9,034 nt of DNA from Nitrosomonadales bacterium (lineage in GTDB: Bacteria > Pseudomonadota > Gammaproteobacteria > Burkholderiales > Nitrosomonadaceae), in NCBI GenBank assembly GCA_004525885.1, contig SPBV01000065.1, forward strand, positions 1 to 9,034. The letters are read 5' to 3'. Below, piece after piece: positions 1 to 6,852 of this stretch. How positions within the stretch are numbered: position 1 is the stretch's first letter; every line of letters begins with the position of its first letter. The notes beneath the pieces are model-generated. The model saw only the letters and a program-made list of their open reading frames with translations, was not told the origin of the DNA and made no database searches. The translations under genes and the position numbers were made by a program.

Positions 1-69
1 GATGCGTTGTTTTACAAGATGGGGCTCAATACCTCGACAAACCACTTCAACTTCTGGTAATTCAGGCAT
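1..69 (-). CDS. mutM: Formamidopyrimidine-DNA glycosylase, N-terminal fragment (cut by window edge)
   Basis: Only the first 23 codons are inside the window; the gene runs off the left edge with no damage visible. The translation opens with MPELPEVE, the hallmark N-terminus of MutM/Fpg. After removal of Met, the exposed proline is the Schiff-base nucleophile and the following Glu is also catalytic in this family. The enzyme removes 8-oxoguanine and other oxidised purines from DNA and nicks the abasic site by beta/delta-elimination. The ATG at 69-67 is preceded by a good ribosome binding site (AGGAA). mutM lies on the same strand as the ABC operon, about 165 bases downstream of it, and may have its own promoter in that gap. 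The identity rests on the short N-terminus, which is highly diagnostic. Confidence 0.9.
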   Translation of the reverse strand, partial: MPELPEVEVVCRGIEPHLVKQRI

Positions 70-74
70 CTTTA

Positions 75-80
75 TTCCTA
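75..80 (-). promoter_or_regulatory. Ribosome binding site of mutM
   Basis: Read on the minus strand this is TAGGAA, five bases upstream of the mutM ATG. The spacing and match support the MPELPEVE start. Confidence 0.6.
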
Positions 81-234
81 TAAATCAAAATTCATCATGA
101 CAGGGAGAGGCCAAACCAAATTTGGTATTTACATGTTAATCATATGCGATACCCTAAATTTCTGTTCGTAAAATTAGATGTGAGTTTATTTAATTCAGTA
201 TCTCGAGTTTATAAAAGTCAGTATTCGGTTTAAT

Positions 235-1614
235 TTATTCTTTTCTTCTTTTCCGCCACAACCATACAGTTACTCCGCCTAACAAAAAGAAAAGTGGGAG
301 AACAATAAGGAAGCCAACAACAATTATGGTTAAAGCAGATTTACTCATAGTCAGATTACTGTCAAGTGTGGCATGGGGTTGGATTGTAATTAGATTTTCA
401 TCTTCTACGAGCCAGTTAATGAGATTGATACCAAAACTTAGATTGCTGCCGTTACCTAGATAGCTGTTAGCTAAAAAATGTCCGCTACCAATTACTGCGA
501 CGTGTTGTTCTCGATCTTGCAAGGTGCGGCTGAGTGCAGCGGCAATGCTAATCGGACCAGCTACATCATATGCTTCATCAAAAGTAACATTGTCATCTAG
601 CTTACCTGTTTCTACCCATCCGTTTTGCGCAACTTCTATCAACGAGACATTGTTCCATTCTTTACTTTCATTAAAATTTATCTGACGTGCAAAGGGAAAA
701 ACTGTAATGTTGTTGAAATTATGTGTTACTGGGTGTTGTCCATAGTTTGTGCCCAAAGTGAACGTGATAGGTGCTTTTAGTTGTCGTGCCTGAGGGTCTA
801 CAATTACACCCGGTGTAAGTATTAAACCTAATTTCTCTGCCAACGGTTGCAGTCCACGTAAAGATTCCTGATCAATTAGCCACAATAGGTTACCTCCGCG
901 TGCAACGTATGCAAGTATTTTGTCCACTTCACCTTCTAGTAGGTCCATCTGTGGTGAGGCAATAATCAGCATACTTGCGTTGGTTGGCACATCCTGAGCA
1001 ATTACCAGATTAACTTCGCCAGTTTTCAAACCTTTTGTAGATAATTGTTTTCCAAATTCTCCCAAGTCATGATTAGCTCGACCGTCGAGTCTGCGTTCAC
1101 CGTGGCCACTAAGATTCATTATCAGTTTCTCACCAGAACGAACCAGCCGTATCAGTAAATTAGTGAATGCCTGTTCATTGACTATAGTTAAGTGTTCACT
1201 TCGATCATTAAAAACTACTACCATTTCGCCATTAACACTAATTCCCGCTTCCTGAGTAGCCTTCGGAAACTCTGTGGGGTCAGTAAATGTGAACATTAAA
1301 TCAGGCTTAATACGTTGATAAAGAATAAGGAAGTCATTTATGATCTTCCGAACATCACCTAACCGTACATCCTGAACCGTAGCATAAACAGTGATGGTAA
1401 CTGGCCCCTCCATCTTTTGCAGTACTTCTATGCTCGCTTGGTTCAAAGTATTGTGACCATTTTGGCTGATATCCCACTTAATACTGCTTTCTCTTCCTAG
1501 GTAACCCAGTAAACAGATTAATAGCAATAATAGTAGGACAAACAAACCGTTTTGTATTAATAGATGAACATGCAGTTTTTTGTTTACCGTAATCACTTGC
1601 GAACACTTATCCAA
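235..1614 (-). CDS. GldG-like ABC transporter auxiliary protein
   Basis: A 459-residue protein with one hydrophobic N-terminal segment (about residues 23-40), a long soluble middle part and a second membrane segment near the C-terminus (about 428-452) ending in a basic WRKRRKE tail. This is the layout of the GldG / ABC_transp_aux family, in which the large domain sits outside the inner membrane next to the permease. The family-like stretch NTLNQASIEVLQKMEGPVTITVYA follows the first membrane segment. In Bacteroidetes GldA, GldF and GldG are needed for gliding; in proteobacteria the substrate is unknown and gliding should not be assumed. The assigned start is TTG, three bases after the permease stop codon, with no clear ribosome binding site. 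A GTG at codon 7 (1596-1594) is an alternative, and translational coupling to the permease is likely. The gene ends in TAA with no convincing terminator behind it. Confidence 0.82.
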   Translation of the reverse strand: MDKCSQVITVNKKLHVHLLIQNGLFVLLLLLLICLLGYLGRESSIKWDISQNGHNTLNQASIEVLQKMEGPVTITVYATVQDVRLGDVRKIINDFLILYQRIKPDLMFTFTDPTEFPKATQEAGISVNGEMVVVFNDRSEHLTIVNEQAFTNLLIRLVRSGEKLIMNLSGHGERRLDGRANHDLGEFGKQLSTKGLKTGEVNLVIAQDVPTNASMLIIASPQMDLLEGEVDKILAYVARGGNLLWLIDQESLRGLQPLAEKLGLILTPGVIVDPQARQLKAPITFTLGTNYGQHPVTHNFNNITVFPFARQINFNESKEWNNVSLIEVAQNGWVETGKLDDNVTFDEAYDVAGPISIAAALSRTLQDREQHVAVIGSGHFLANSYLGNGSNLSFGINLINWLVEDENLITIQPHATLDSNLTMSKSALTIIVVGFLIVLPLFFLLGGVTVWLWRKRRKE

Positions 1615-1617
1615 TAT

Positions 1618-2361
1618 TTAACCACGAAGACGCTCTCCATCTAATCTACGGATAGACAGCACCAGAAAAGTAAGCGTAAACAACATAAAATATACAAGAT
1701 CAAAAGTGTCGATTATGCCCCGATTGAAATTCTCATAATGCTTAAAAATTGAGAAGTCTTGCGCAATGTTGTTTACGTCATTCATAGTAATGTCTATTGC
1801 CCATAGAGCCAGTAGTCCACCCAACGCGCCTGCGGCAGCAATTGCTGGCTGTGCAGTAAGGCAGGATATATATAATCCCAGAGAGGTAAAACAAGCGGCT
1901 ATCATAAATAATCCAACGGCGTTACTCAGCAATAAGCCAAAATCTAATGTGCCACCTACCAATAACGAGATTGATAGCGCTATAACTAGGGCGATTATTA
2001 CTGAGAAGAAAATCATCATACCTAGAAATTTACCTATCACGATGTCAGTCATGGAAATTGGTGCAGAAATGAGAAAAGTCATAGTGTGATTATGACGTTC
2101 CTCGGCTATGAGCCGCATGGTCAAAAGTGGGGTGGCCATCAGCAATACTATTGCCGCCGCGGCGAATACTGGCGCAACAATAATTTCTGTCAACCCTGGT
2201 GGGTTTGCGAGTTGTATTAGTTGTGGTTGTATCTCAAGAAAGGCATCTAGGCGACCAAGAAAGATCCATGCCAGAACCAATTGCATCAGAGCGAGTAGCG
2301 TCCATGCAAGCGACGAGTTAAATAGGGCCTTCAATTCTTTATGAGCTATGACGAAGATCAT
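1618..2361 (-). CDS. GldF-like ABC-2 type permease
   Basis: A 247-residue integral membrane protein with six predicted helices, at about residues 16-36, 60-82, 105-130, 141-166, 172-190 and 221-237. This is the normal topology of an ABC-2 export permease. After helix 2 it has the cytoplasmic element typical of this family (EERHNHTMTFLISAPIS, about residues 87-103), followed by IVIGKFLG. It should form the transmembrane channel with the ATPase encoded just upstream and work with the GldG-like protein encoded just downstream. Only four bases separate its ATG from the ATPase stop codon, and three bases separate its stop from the next start, so the three genes are almost certainly one operon. The substrate cannot be read from the sequence. 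Confidence 0.85.
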   Translation of the reverse strand: MIFVIAHKELKALFNSSLAWTLLALMQLVLAWIFLGRLDAFLEIQPQLIQLANPPGLTEIIVAPVFAAAAIVLLMATPLLTMRLIAEERHNHTMTFLISAPISMTDIVIGKFLGMMIFFSVIIALVIALSISLLVGGTLDFGLLLSNAVGLFMIAACFTSLGLYISCLTAQPAIAAAGALGGLLALWAIDITMNDVNNIAQDFSIFKHYENFNRGIIDTFDLVYFMLFTLTFLVLSIRRLDGERLRG

Positions 2362-2365
2362 GAGC

Positions 2366-3118
2366 TTATATTTTTTCTGAAGTTTTATCGTTTAGGGTAA
2401 GTTGCGAGAATATTTCTTCTAGGCTAATTTTTTTTTGTTTTACTCCGGTCATAGATTCGTTAAATACCATCTGTCCTTGGTGCATGATTTGTACACGATC
2501 ACACACGTTTTCGACCTCAGATAATATATGAGTGGAGAGAACCACACTGCGTTTTGTGCCAAGGTTACGGATTAGGGAAAGAATCTCGCGCATCTGATTA
2601 GGGTCAAGTCCTACAGTTGGTTCGTCAAGGATAATTACATCTGGGTCATGAATTATCGCTTGAGCAATTCCAACTCGTTGTTGATACCCCTTCGATAGAG
2701 AGCCGATTAAATATTTACCCATATCTTTCAACCCACACTGTAGTTTAACTTCATCCAAGGCAGAACATATTTTAATTTTGCTGACTCGATGTAGCTTTGC
2801 GGCAAGACGTAGGTATTCGTTTACTGTTAATTCTCGGTAAAGAGGTGGTGTTTCGGGAAGATATCCAATGTGCATCTTGGCATCACGTGGTCTGTCCAAT
2901 AAATCTATACCGTAAATTTCCACACTACCACTGCTGGGAGCAAGATTGCCAGTAAGCATACGCATGGTAGTAGTTTTCCCAGCGCCGTTAGGACCAAGGA
3001 ATCCAAGTACCTCACCATGCCTCAACTCAAGATTTATTTCTCGGACAGCAGTATAGGAGCCGAAGTTTCTGCTTAGATTATGGGCTGAGATGGTGAGCAT
3101 AAGACTGTTTTCAGTCAT
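2366..3118 (-). CDS. GldA-like ABC transporter ATP-binding protein
   Basis: A 250-residue ABC ATPase with all core motifs: Walker A GPNGAGKT (residues 42-49), the Q-loop region with the family-specific YLPE (86-89), signature LSKGYQQR (141-148), Walker B VIILDEP (161-167), D-loop GLD (170-172) and the H-loop histidine in STH (His197). The LSKGYQQR signature and the Glu in place of the usual Q-loop Gln are characteristic of the GldA/NatA-type group of ABC-2 exporters rather than LSGGQ importers. It hydrolyses ATP at the inner face of the cytoplasmic membrane to drive the permease encoded next. The first ATG (3118-3116) is chosen; an in-frame ATG at codon 7 has no better ribosome binding site. 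It is the first gene of the minus-strand operon. Confidence 0.9.
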   Translation of the reverse strand: MTENSLMLTISAHNLSRNFGSYTAVREINLELRHGEVLGFLGPNGAGKTTTMRMLTGNLAPSSGSVEIYGIDLLDRPRDAKMHIGYLPETPPLYRELTVNEYLRLAAKLHRVSKIKICSALDEVKLQCGLKDMGKYLIGSLSKGYQQRVGIAQAIIHDPDVIILDEPTVGLDPNQMREILSLIRNLGTKRSVVLSTHILSEVENVCDRVQIMHQGQMVFNESMTGVKQKKISLEEIFSQLTLNDKTSEKI

Positions 3119-3265
3119 GAGAATCTATTTCTCTAAAAACTAATCTGTGAAAATCGGTTATTTTGCATATATGTAATCTATCTTGTCTCATTATTTAAGT
3201 ATCAGATGGATTAAATTAGAGTTCTAAACCTGTAAACCTGTAGTAATACATATAAAAAGTGGAAA

Positions 3266-3294
3266 ATTATATTGAAACTTCCAAGCTTAACAGT
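3266..3294 (-). promoter_or_regulatory. Candidate promoter of the ABC operon
   Basis: On the minus strand a perfect TATAAT (-10, complement of 3266-3271) lies about 150 bases upstream of the ATPase start. The best -35 at a 16-base spacing is only CTGTTA (3293-3288), three of six matches, so this call rests mainly on the -10 box. The region is AT-rich, so chance matches are expected. Confidence 0.25.
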
Positions 3295-3301
3295 AGTCCG
3301 C

Positions 3302-3330
3302 TTGTGATGAGTGTAAAATATACCTAATAT
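3302..3330 (+). promoter_or_regulatory. Candidate sigma70 promoter of the TPR-lolB-ispE operon
   Basis: TTGTGA (3302-3307) and TAATAT (3325-3330) are separated by exactly 17 bases, each matching four of six consensus positions. Transcription would start near 3337, giving a leader of about 60 bases before the TPR gene. The placement fits the divergent gene layout, but the boxes are imperfect. Confidence 0.3.
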
Positions 3331-3397
3331 ATGGGGTGCATTAAAATCTAACTTTGCTCTTTATAACTTTAATTAAGAATCTTGTCTGGATTTATTC

Positions 3398-5116
3398 ATG
3401 AATTTTAAACTTTTTGGCTCATTGTTGCCCCTTTGTCTTGTTGCTTGTGCACAGATTCCAGGAAAATCTGTGGTTGAGGTAGAAAAGCAGGAAGAGAAAA
3501 AAAGCGAGGTCGGACAGCTAGAATTACCTAAACAGAATTTGACAGCTCCTATGCTGTTTGATTTCTTGTTGGGGGAAACAGCTTTGCAGCGTGGAGATTC
3601 AGATGTCGCCTCGGAGAGCTATCTCAGGTTGGCAAAGACCACTCGAGACCCACGTGTTGCTCAGCGCGCAACCGAGGTCGCACTTCTCTCAAATAGACTC
3701 TTATTGGCGTTGGATGCGGTAAAGCTTTGGGTAGAACTTGATTCAAACTCGGTAATCGCACACCAGACTATAGCGGCACTTTTGGTAAGTACGGGTAGAC
3801 TAGACGAAGCTAGGATTCATTTGGACAAGTTATTAGTTTTGGAAGTTAATACCAGTAATTTTTTCATGCAGTTGAACAATCTATTGGTACGTAACGTAGA
3901 TAAGATTGAGACACTTGAATTGGTGCAGCAATTCGCAAAACCTTATCCCAAATTACCAGAAGCGCATTTTGCGGTGGCCCAAGCGGCATCATTTGCAAAT
4001 CAATTTGATACCGCAATACAACAGATGAAGCTTGTATTAGATTTGCGTCCGGACTGGGAGATGGCCGCAATTTATAACGGGAGCATACTACATCATATCT
4101 CTAGTGCAAGTGCTATAGAGTTTTATGAGAATTATCTCAAGATTTATCCCAATGCCAACAAAACACGCATCACTTTTGCCCGGATGCTGGTATCAGAGAA
4201 AAATTACATCAAGGCTCGCGGCCAGTTTCAACAGCTTCTGACACGGAGTCCAGGAAATGCCAATGTCGCTCTAGCAGTGGGATTATTGTCAATGGAGTTG
4301 CATGATTTTGATGCTGCTGAGGAAAATTTTAAAAAAGCACTAGAGTTTGGCTATAAAGATTTAAATACGATACGTTTTTATCTGGCCAATATATATGAGA
4401 AAACCCAGCGTATTGATATTGCCATGGAGTCATTTCGTTCGGTGGTCAGAGGCGATCAATTCTTTCCAGCACAAATTAGGTATGCTTACTTGCTTTCTAA
4501 GCAAGGAAAATTGAGCGAAGCTCGCAAGCACTTACAGGAGCTACAAGTAGATAATGACCAGCAACGCGCTCATCTGATAGTCACCGAAGCAGAATTGCTC
4601 CGTGAAGCAGGTGATCATCAGGAGGTATTTCATTTACTTAGTAATGGGCTAAAGAATTTACCTGATTATCCAGAGTTACTATACGATCGCGCTATGGCCG
4701 CTGAAAAAATTGGCAAACCTGATATTTTGGAAAAAGATTTACGTAAGTTGATTCAGTTAAAGCCAGATCATGCCCATGCCCACAATGCGCTTGGCTATAG
4801 CCTCGCAGAACACAGCAACCGTTTGTCGGAAGCACTGGAGTTAATCGAAAAAGCCATTAAACTCTCTCCTGAGGATCCATACATCATAGACAGTTTAGGT
4901 TGGGTGCTTTACCGTATGGGTAATCTCGATAAGGGAGTAAGTTATCTGAAGCAAGCATTCGTAATTAAACCCGATCCAGAAATTGCAGCTCATTTAGGCG
5001 AGGTTCTGTGGATACGGGGAACGAAGGAAGAGGCGAAAGAGGTTTGGCGTTCCACCATCAAGAACCATCCAAGCAACGAAATACTGCTCAAAACCATGAA
5101 GAAATTCATGCCTTAG
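3398..5116 (+). CDS. LbcA-like tetratricopeptide repeat outer-membrane lipoprotein
   Basis: A 572-residue protein beginning with a lipoprotein signal peptide: a short hydrophobic stretch ends in lipobox LVAC, with lipidated Cys17 followed by Ala, which suggests outer-membrane sorting. A charged linker (about 25-45) leads into helical repeats over the rest of the chain. The clearest TPR units are near residues 460-550 (NALGYSLAE, then DSLGWVLYRMGNLDKG from residue 498, then HLGEVLW). The gene is immediately upstream of lolB-ispE, as is PA4667 (LbcA) in Pseudomonas aeruginosa. LbcA is an outer-membrane TPR lipoprotein that assists the periplasmic protease CtpA in degrading cell-wall hydrolases. 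The similar length, lipobox, repeats and gene order make orthology likely, but partner and function here are inferred. The start ATG has a modest GGA site 7 bases upstream and places the signal peptide correctly. Confidence 0.8.
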   Translation: MNFKLFGSLLPLCLVACAQIPGKSVVEVEKQEEKKSEVGQLELPKQNLTAPMLFDFLLGETALQRGDSDVASESYLRLAKTTRDPRVAQRATEVALLSNRLLLALDAVKLWVELDSNSVIAHQTIAALLVSTGRLDEARIHLDKLLVLEVNTSNFFMQLNNLLVRNVDKIETLELVQQFAKPYPKLPEAHFAVAQAASFANQFDTAIQQMKLVLDLRPDWEMAAIYNGSILHHISSASAIEFYENYLKIYPNANKTRITFARMLVSEKNYIKARGQFQQLLTRSPGNANVALAVGLLSMELHDFDAAEENFKKALEFGYKDLNTIRFYLANIYEKTQRIDIAMESFRSVVRGDQFFPAQIRYAYLLSKQGKLSEARKHLQELQVDNDQQRAHLIVTEAELLREAGDHQEVFHLLSNGLKNLPDYPELLYDRAMAAEKIGKPDILEKDLRKLIQLKPDHAHAHNALGYSLAEHSNRLSEALELIEKAIKLSPEDPYIIDSLGWVLYRMGNLDKGVSYLKQAFVIKPDPEIAAHLGEVLWIRGTKEEAKEVWRSTIKNHPSNEILLKTMKKFMP

Positions 5117-5149
5117 TGTGGCATCTGGAAAATGATAAATCAATTTGGT

Positions 5150-5155
5150 GGAGGG
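5150..5155 (+). promoter_or_regulatory. Strong ribosome binding site that decides the lolB start
   Basis: GGAGGG lies six bases upstream of a TTG codon at 5162, in the lolB frame. The upstream ATG at 5132 has only GGAA one base before it, too close for normal initiation. The sequence therefore favours TTG at 5162. Confidence 0.6.
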
Positions 5156-5161
5156 CGCCTT

Positions 5162-5800
5162 TTGTATAAGGTGCAGTTGCTAGTATTTGACAGAAGAAGA
5201 TTCTCTTCTCTCTTATATCCTTTGGTTTTCTGTATGTATTCCTTGCTTGTCGGTTGTGCATCATTTGTCCATAAATCCCCCATTGTAAATACTAGTGTAA
5301 TTGAGCCGGTAGCTGACGTTACACCCGTAAATTTTGAACTTATGGGGAGGCTTTCAGCAAAAGATGGGGAGCGAGGTTTTTCAGGCGGGGTACGCTGGAG
5401 TCACACTAATGCTGACGATGAGATTCACCTTTTTTCTCCATTTGGGCAAATTATGGCGCAAATCCGACGCAATCAGGATGTTGTTTTACTTACAACTTCG
5501 GAACAAAAGATTTACCGTGCTACTAGTGTAGAAAATCTCACTAAACAAGTATTAGGCTGGCATTTACCTCTTTTGGGATTGCAATATTGGGTACGAGGTA
5601 TGAATTCGCCCGCAACGAAGTCGGAGATGGACAGAGATATGGACGGACGTGTTATGGTTATACGGCAGGATGGATGGGAGATTGCATATTCAAGTTATTT
5701 TCCATCACAATTAATACAATCAGCACGTCCTAGAGCGCTAGTTTTAAATCGTAGAGATCTTAAAATTAAATTAGTAATAGATAGCTGGGAGATCAAATAG
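5162..5800 (+). CDS. lolB: Outer-membrane lipoprotein insertion factor LolB
   Basis: LolB accepts lipoproteins from the periplasmic carrier LolA and inserts them into the inner leaflet of the outer membrane. From the chosen TTG start the protein has 212 residues, close to the usual length of about 200. It has a signal peptide ending in lipobox LLVGC and a mature chain starting at that Cys followed by Ala. The body carries LolB features in order: FELMGRLSAKDGERGFSG, RWSH, DEIHLFSPFGQ, LGWHLPLLGLQYWVRG and RQDGWEIAYSSY. The alternative ATG at 5132 would add ten residues, make an unusually long 41-residue signal peptide and lacks a properly spaced ribosome binding site. The mature protein is the same either way. 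It follows the TPR gene by 15 or 45 bases and precedes ispE by 28, consistent with one operon. Confidence 0.9.
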   Translation: MYKVQLLVFDRRRFSSLLYPLVFCMYSLLVGCASFVHKSPIVNTSVIEPVADVTPVNFELMGRLSAKDGERGFSGGVRWSHTNADDEIHLFSPFGQIMAQIRRNQDVVLLTTSEQKIYRATSVENLTKQVLGWHLPLLGLQYWVRGMNSPATKSEMDRDMDGRVMVIRQDGWEIAYSSYFPSQLIQSARPRALVLNRRDLKIKLVIDSWEIK

Positions 5801-5828
5801 CTAGCCGCTAAATGAAGACCTTAATTCA

Positions 5829-6677
5829 ATGGTAAAACTTACTTATTTAGCTCCTGCTAAACTCAATTTGTTCCTACATGTAGTGGGACGTAGAAGTGAC
5901 GGCTATCATCTATTACAAACAGTTTATCGTTTGCTCGATTTTTCTGATCAGATGAGATTCACTGTGCGGGATGATGGTAAGATTAAGTTGCATAACCCTA
6001 TTTTTGGGGTGCCAACAGATAAAAATTTGTGTATCCGAGCCGCGCAATTGTTACAGCAGGAAAGTGGGGTTTCTCTTGGAGTAGAAATATTTCTGGAAAA
6101 ATGCATTCCGATGGGCGGTGGGCTTGGCGGGGGCAGTTCTGATGCGGCAACTACGCTCTTGGCACTTAACCATTTATGGAATTTGAACTGGAGTAGGGCA
6201 AGGCTAATGAAGTTGGGTCTGAGTCTTGGGGCAGATGTACCTGTATTTATATTTGGTGAGAATGCTTTTGCTGAAGGGATAGGTGAAAAGCTCAAGCCCA
6301 TCACTTTGTTGCCGGCATGGTATTTGATTTTGGTGCCACCTGTGCAAGTGCCAACAGCTGAGATCTTTGCCAGTAAAGAATTGACACGAAACACAATTCC
6401 GGTCAAAATACCGCCCTTTTCTGCCGGGCTTGGAAATAATGATTTAGAGTTGGTGGTATGCTTAGCATATCCTGAGGTAGCACGGCATTTAGAATGGCTC
6501 AGACGGCTCGACAGTACTACGATGGTGGCAATGACCGGTTCTGGTGCTTGTGTGTTTGCTGAATTTGTTACGGAGTCGGCAGCACGAATGGCTCTTGCTA
6601 GTGTTCCTATCGATATGAGTGGTCTTGTAGTGCAGGGATTGGACCGGCATCCCATGCAAGAATTTGCGAGATGGTAA
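5829..6677 (+). CDS. ispE: 4-diphosphocytidyl-2-C-methyl-D-erythritol kinase
   Basis: IspE phosphorylates the 2-hydroxyl of CDP-methylerythritol with ATP, a cytosolic step of the MEP pathway to isoprenoids (ubiquinone, undecaprenyl carriers). At 282 residues it is full length and shows all GHMP-kinase motifs. The N-terminal APAKLNLFL contains catalytic Lys11. GRRSDGYHLL (20-29) is followed by the glycine-rich ATP loop PMGGGLGGGSSDAA (94-107). GADVPVF (134-140) contains catalytic Asp136, and MTGSGACVF (235-243) is motif 3. The ATG directly precedes the conserved N-terminus but has a weak ribosome binding site, so coupling to lolB is possible. The stop codon is only 10 bases from tRNA-Gln. The last 21 codons are repeated in decayed form downstream as part of a tandem duplication. 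Confidence 0.96.
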   Translation: MVKLTYLAPAKLNLFLHVVGRRSDGYHLLQTVYRLLDFSDQMRFTVRDDGKIKLHNPIFGVPTDKNLCIRAAQLLQQESGVSLGVEIFLEKCIPMGGGLGGGSSDAATTLLALNHLWNLNWSRARLMKLGLSLGADVPVFIFGENAFAEGIGEKLKPITLLPAWYLILVPPVQVPTAEIFASKELTRNTIPVKIPPFSAGLGNNDLELVVCLAYPEVARHLEWLRRLDSTTMVAMTGSGACVFAEFVTESAARMALASVPIDMSGLVVQGLDRHPMQEFARW

Positions 6678-6781
6678 TTCGTAATTTTGGGGAGTCGCCA
6701 AGTGGTAAGGCACTGGGTTTTGATCTCAGCATTCGTAGGTTCGATCCCTACCTCCCCAGCCATAGTATAATAGCGACTAAT
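6616..6781 (+). repeat. Tandem duplication, copy 1 (ispE 3' end + tRNA-Gln UUG + flank)
   Basis: This 166-base segment is the left copy of a head-to-tail duplication. It contains the last 20 codons of intact ispE and its stop, a 10-base spacer, the whole tRNA-Gln(UUG) gene and about 19 bases of 3' flank ending GACTAAT. It abuts copy 2 directly, with no material between them. Because the ispE part is functional here, this is the ancestral copy. Confidence 0.85.
6688..6762 (+). tRNA. tRNA-Gln (anticodon TTG/UUG)
   Basis: A complete 75-base tRNA with encoded CCA. The acceptor arm TGGGGAG pairs with CTCCCCA (6752-6758), followed by discriminator G and CCA. The D stem is GCC/GGC and the D loop is AAGTGGTAA. 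Anticodon stem CTGGG/CTCAG (6713-6717, 6725-6729) has one G-T wobble pair, and loop TTTTGAT gives anticodon TTG at 6720-6722. T arm GTAGG/CCTAC closes a TTCGATC loop. The U1-A72 acceptor end is a glutamine tRNA identity feature. It reads CAA and, by wobble, CAG. It sits 10 bases after the ispE stop with no promoter visible in between, so it is probably cut out of the ispE transcript. Confidence 0.96.
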
Positions 6782-6842
6782 TGAGTAGTTTTACGAGGCA
6801 GGGATTGGATTGGCATTCCATGAAGATTTTGCGAGATGGTAA
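6782..6842 (+). pseudogene. Decayed copy of the ispE 3' end
   Basis: This stretch aligns with 6616-6677, the last codons and stop of ispE. Read in the matching frame it still shows QGLD, then a conserved H and M, but several residues have changed. A one-base deletion after the Met codon shifts the frame before the final codons. There is no start or upstream coding sequence, so it is a passenger of the tRNA duplication and not a gene. Confidence 0.8.
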
Positions 6843-6852
6843 TTCGTAATTT

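Noticed and set aside
70..234. Terminator or small gene between the GldG-like gene and mutM
   Set aside because: I found no GC-rich hairpin with a T tract on the minus strand and no plausible short coding frame with a ribosome site; only the 115-126 palindrome and a weak GGTAT/ATACC inverted pair (124-128, 149-153) stand out.
1766..2344. Plus-strand reading frames at 1766-2089 and 2108-2344
   Set aside because: Both lie opposite the permease gene, whose six helices and operon spacing are clear.
3864..4070. Minus-strand reading frame inside the TPR lipoprotein gene
   Set aside because: Short shadow with no independent evidence.
5334..5531. Plus-strand reading frame overlapping lolB in another frame
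   Set aside because: Out-of-frame shadow of conserved LolB sequence.
6489..6713. Minus-strand reading frame of 74 codons across the ispE end and tRNA-Gln
   Set aside because: Shadow of ispE and tRNA; no protein-like features and no ribosome binding site.
5948..6763. Long minus-strand reading frame (271 codons) opposite ispE and the first tRNA, beginning MAGEVGIEPT
   Set aside because: The opening is the reverse complement of the tRNA 3' end, a well-known source of spurious 'GIEPT' proteins. The rest mirrors ispE, whose kinase motifs are all present on the plus strand.
6766..6771. Perfect TATAAT just after the UUG tRNA (and again at 6930-6935 after the CUG tRNA) as promoters
   Set aside because: No -35 box lies at 16-18 bases upstream; the nearest candidate, TTCGAT, is the T loop of the tRNA and is 19-20 bases away. 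The second occurrence is explained by the duplication.
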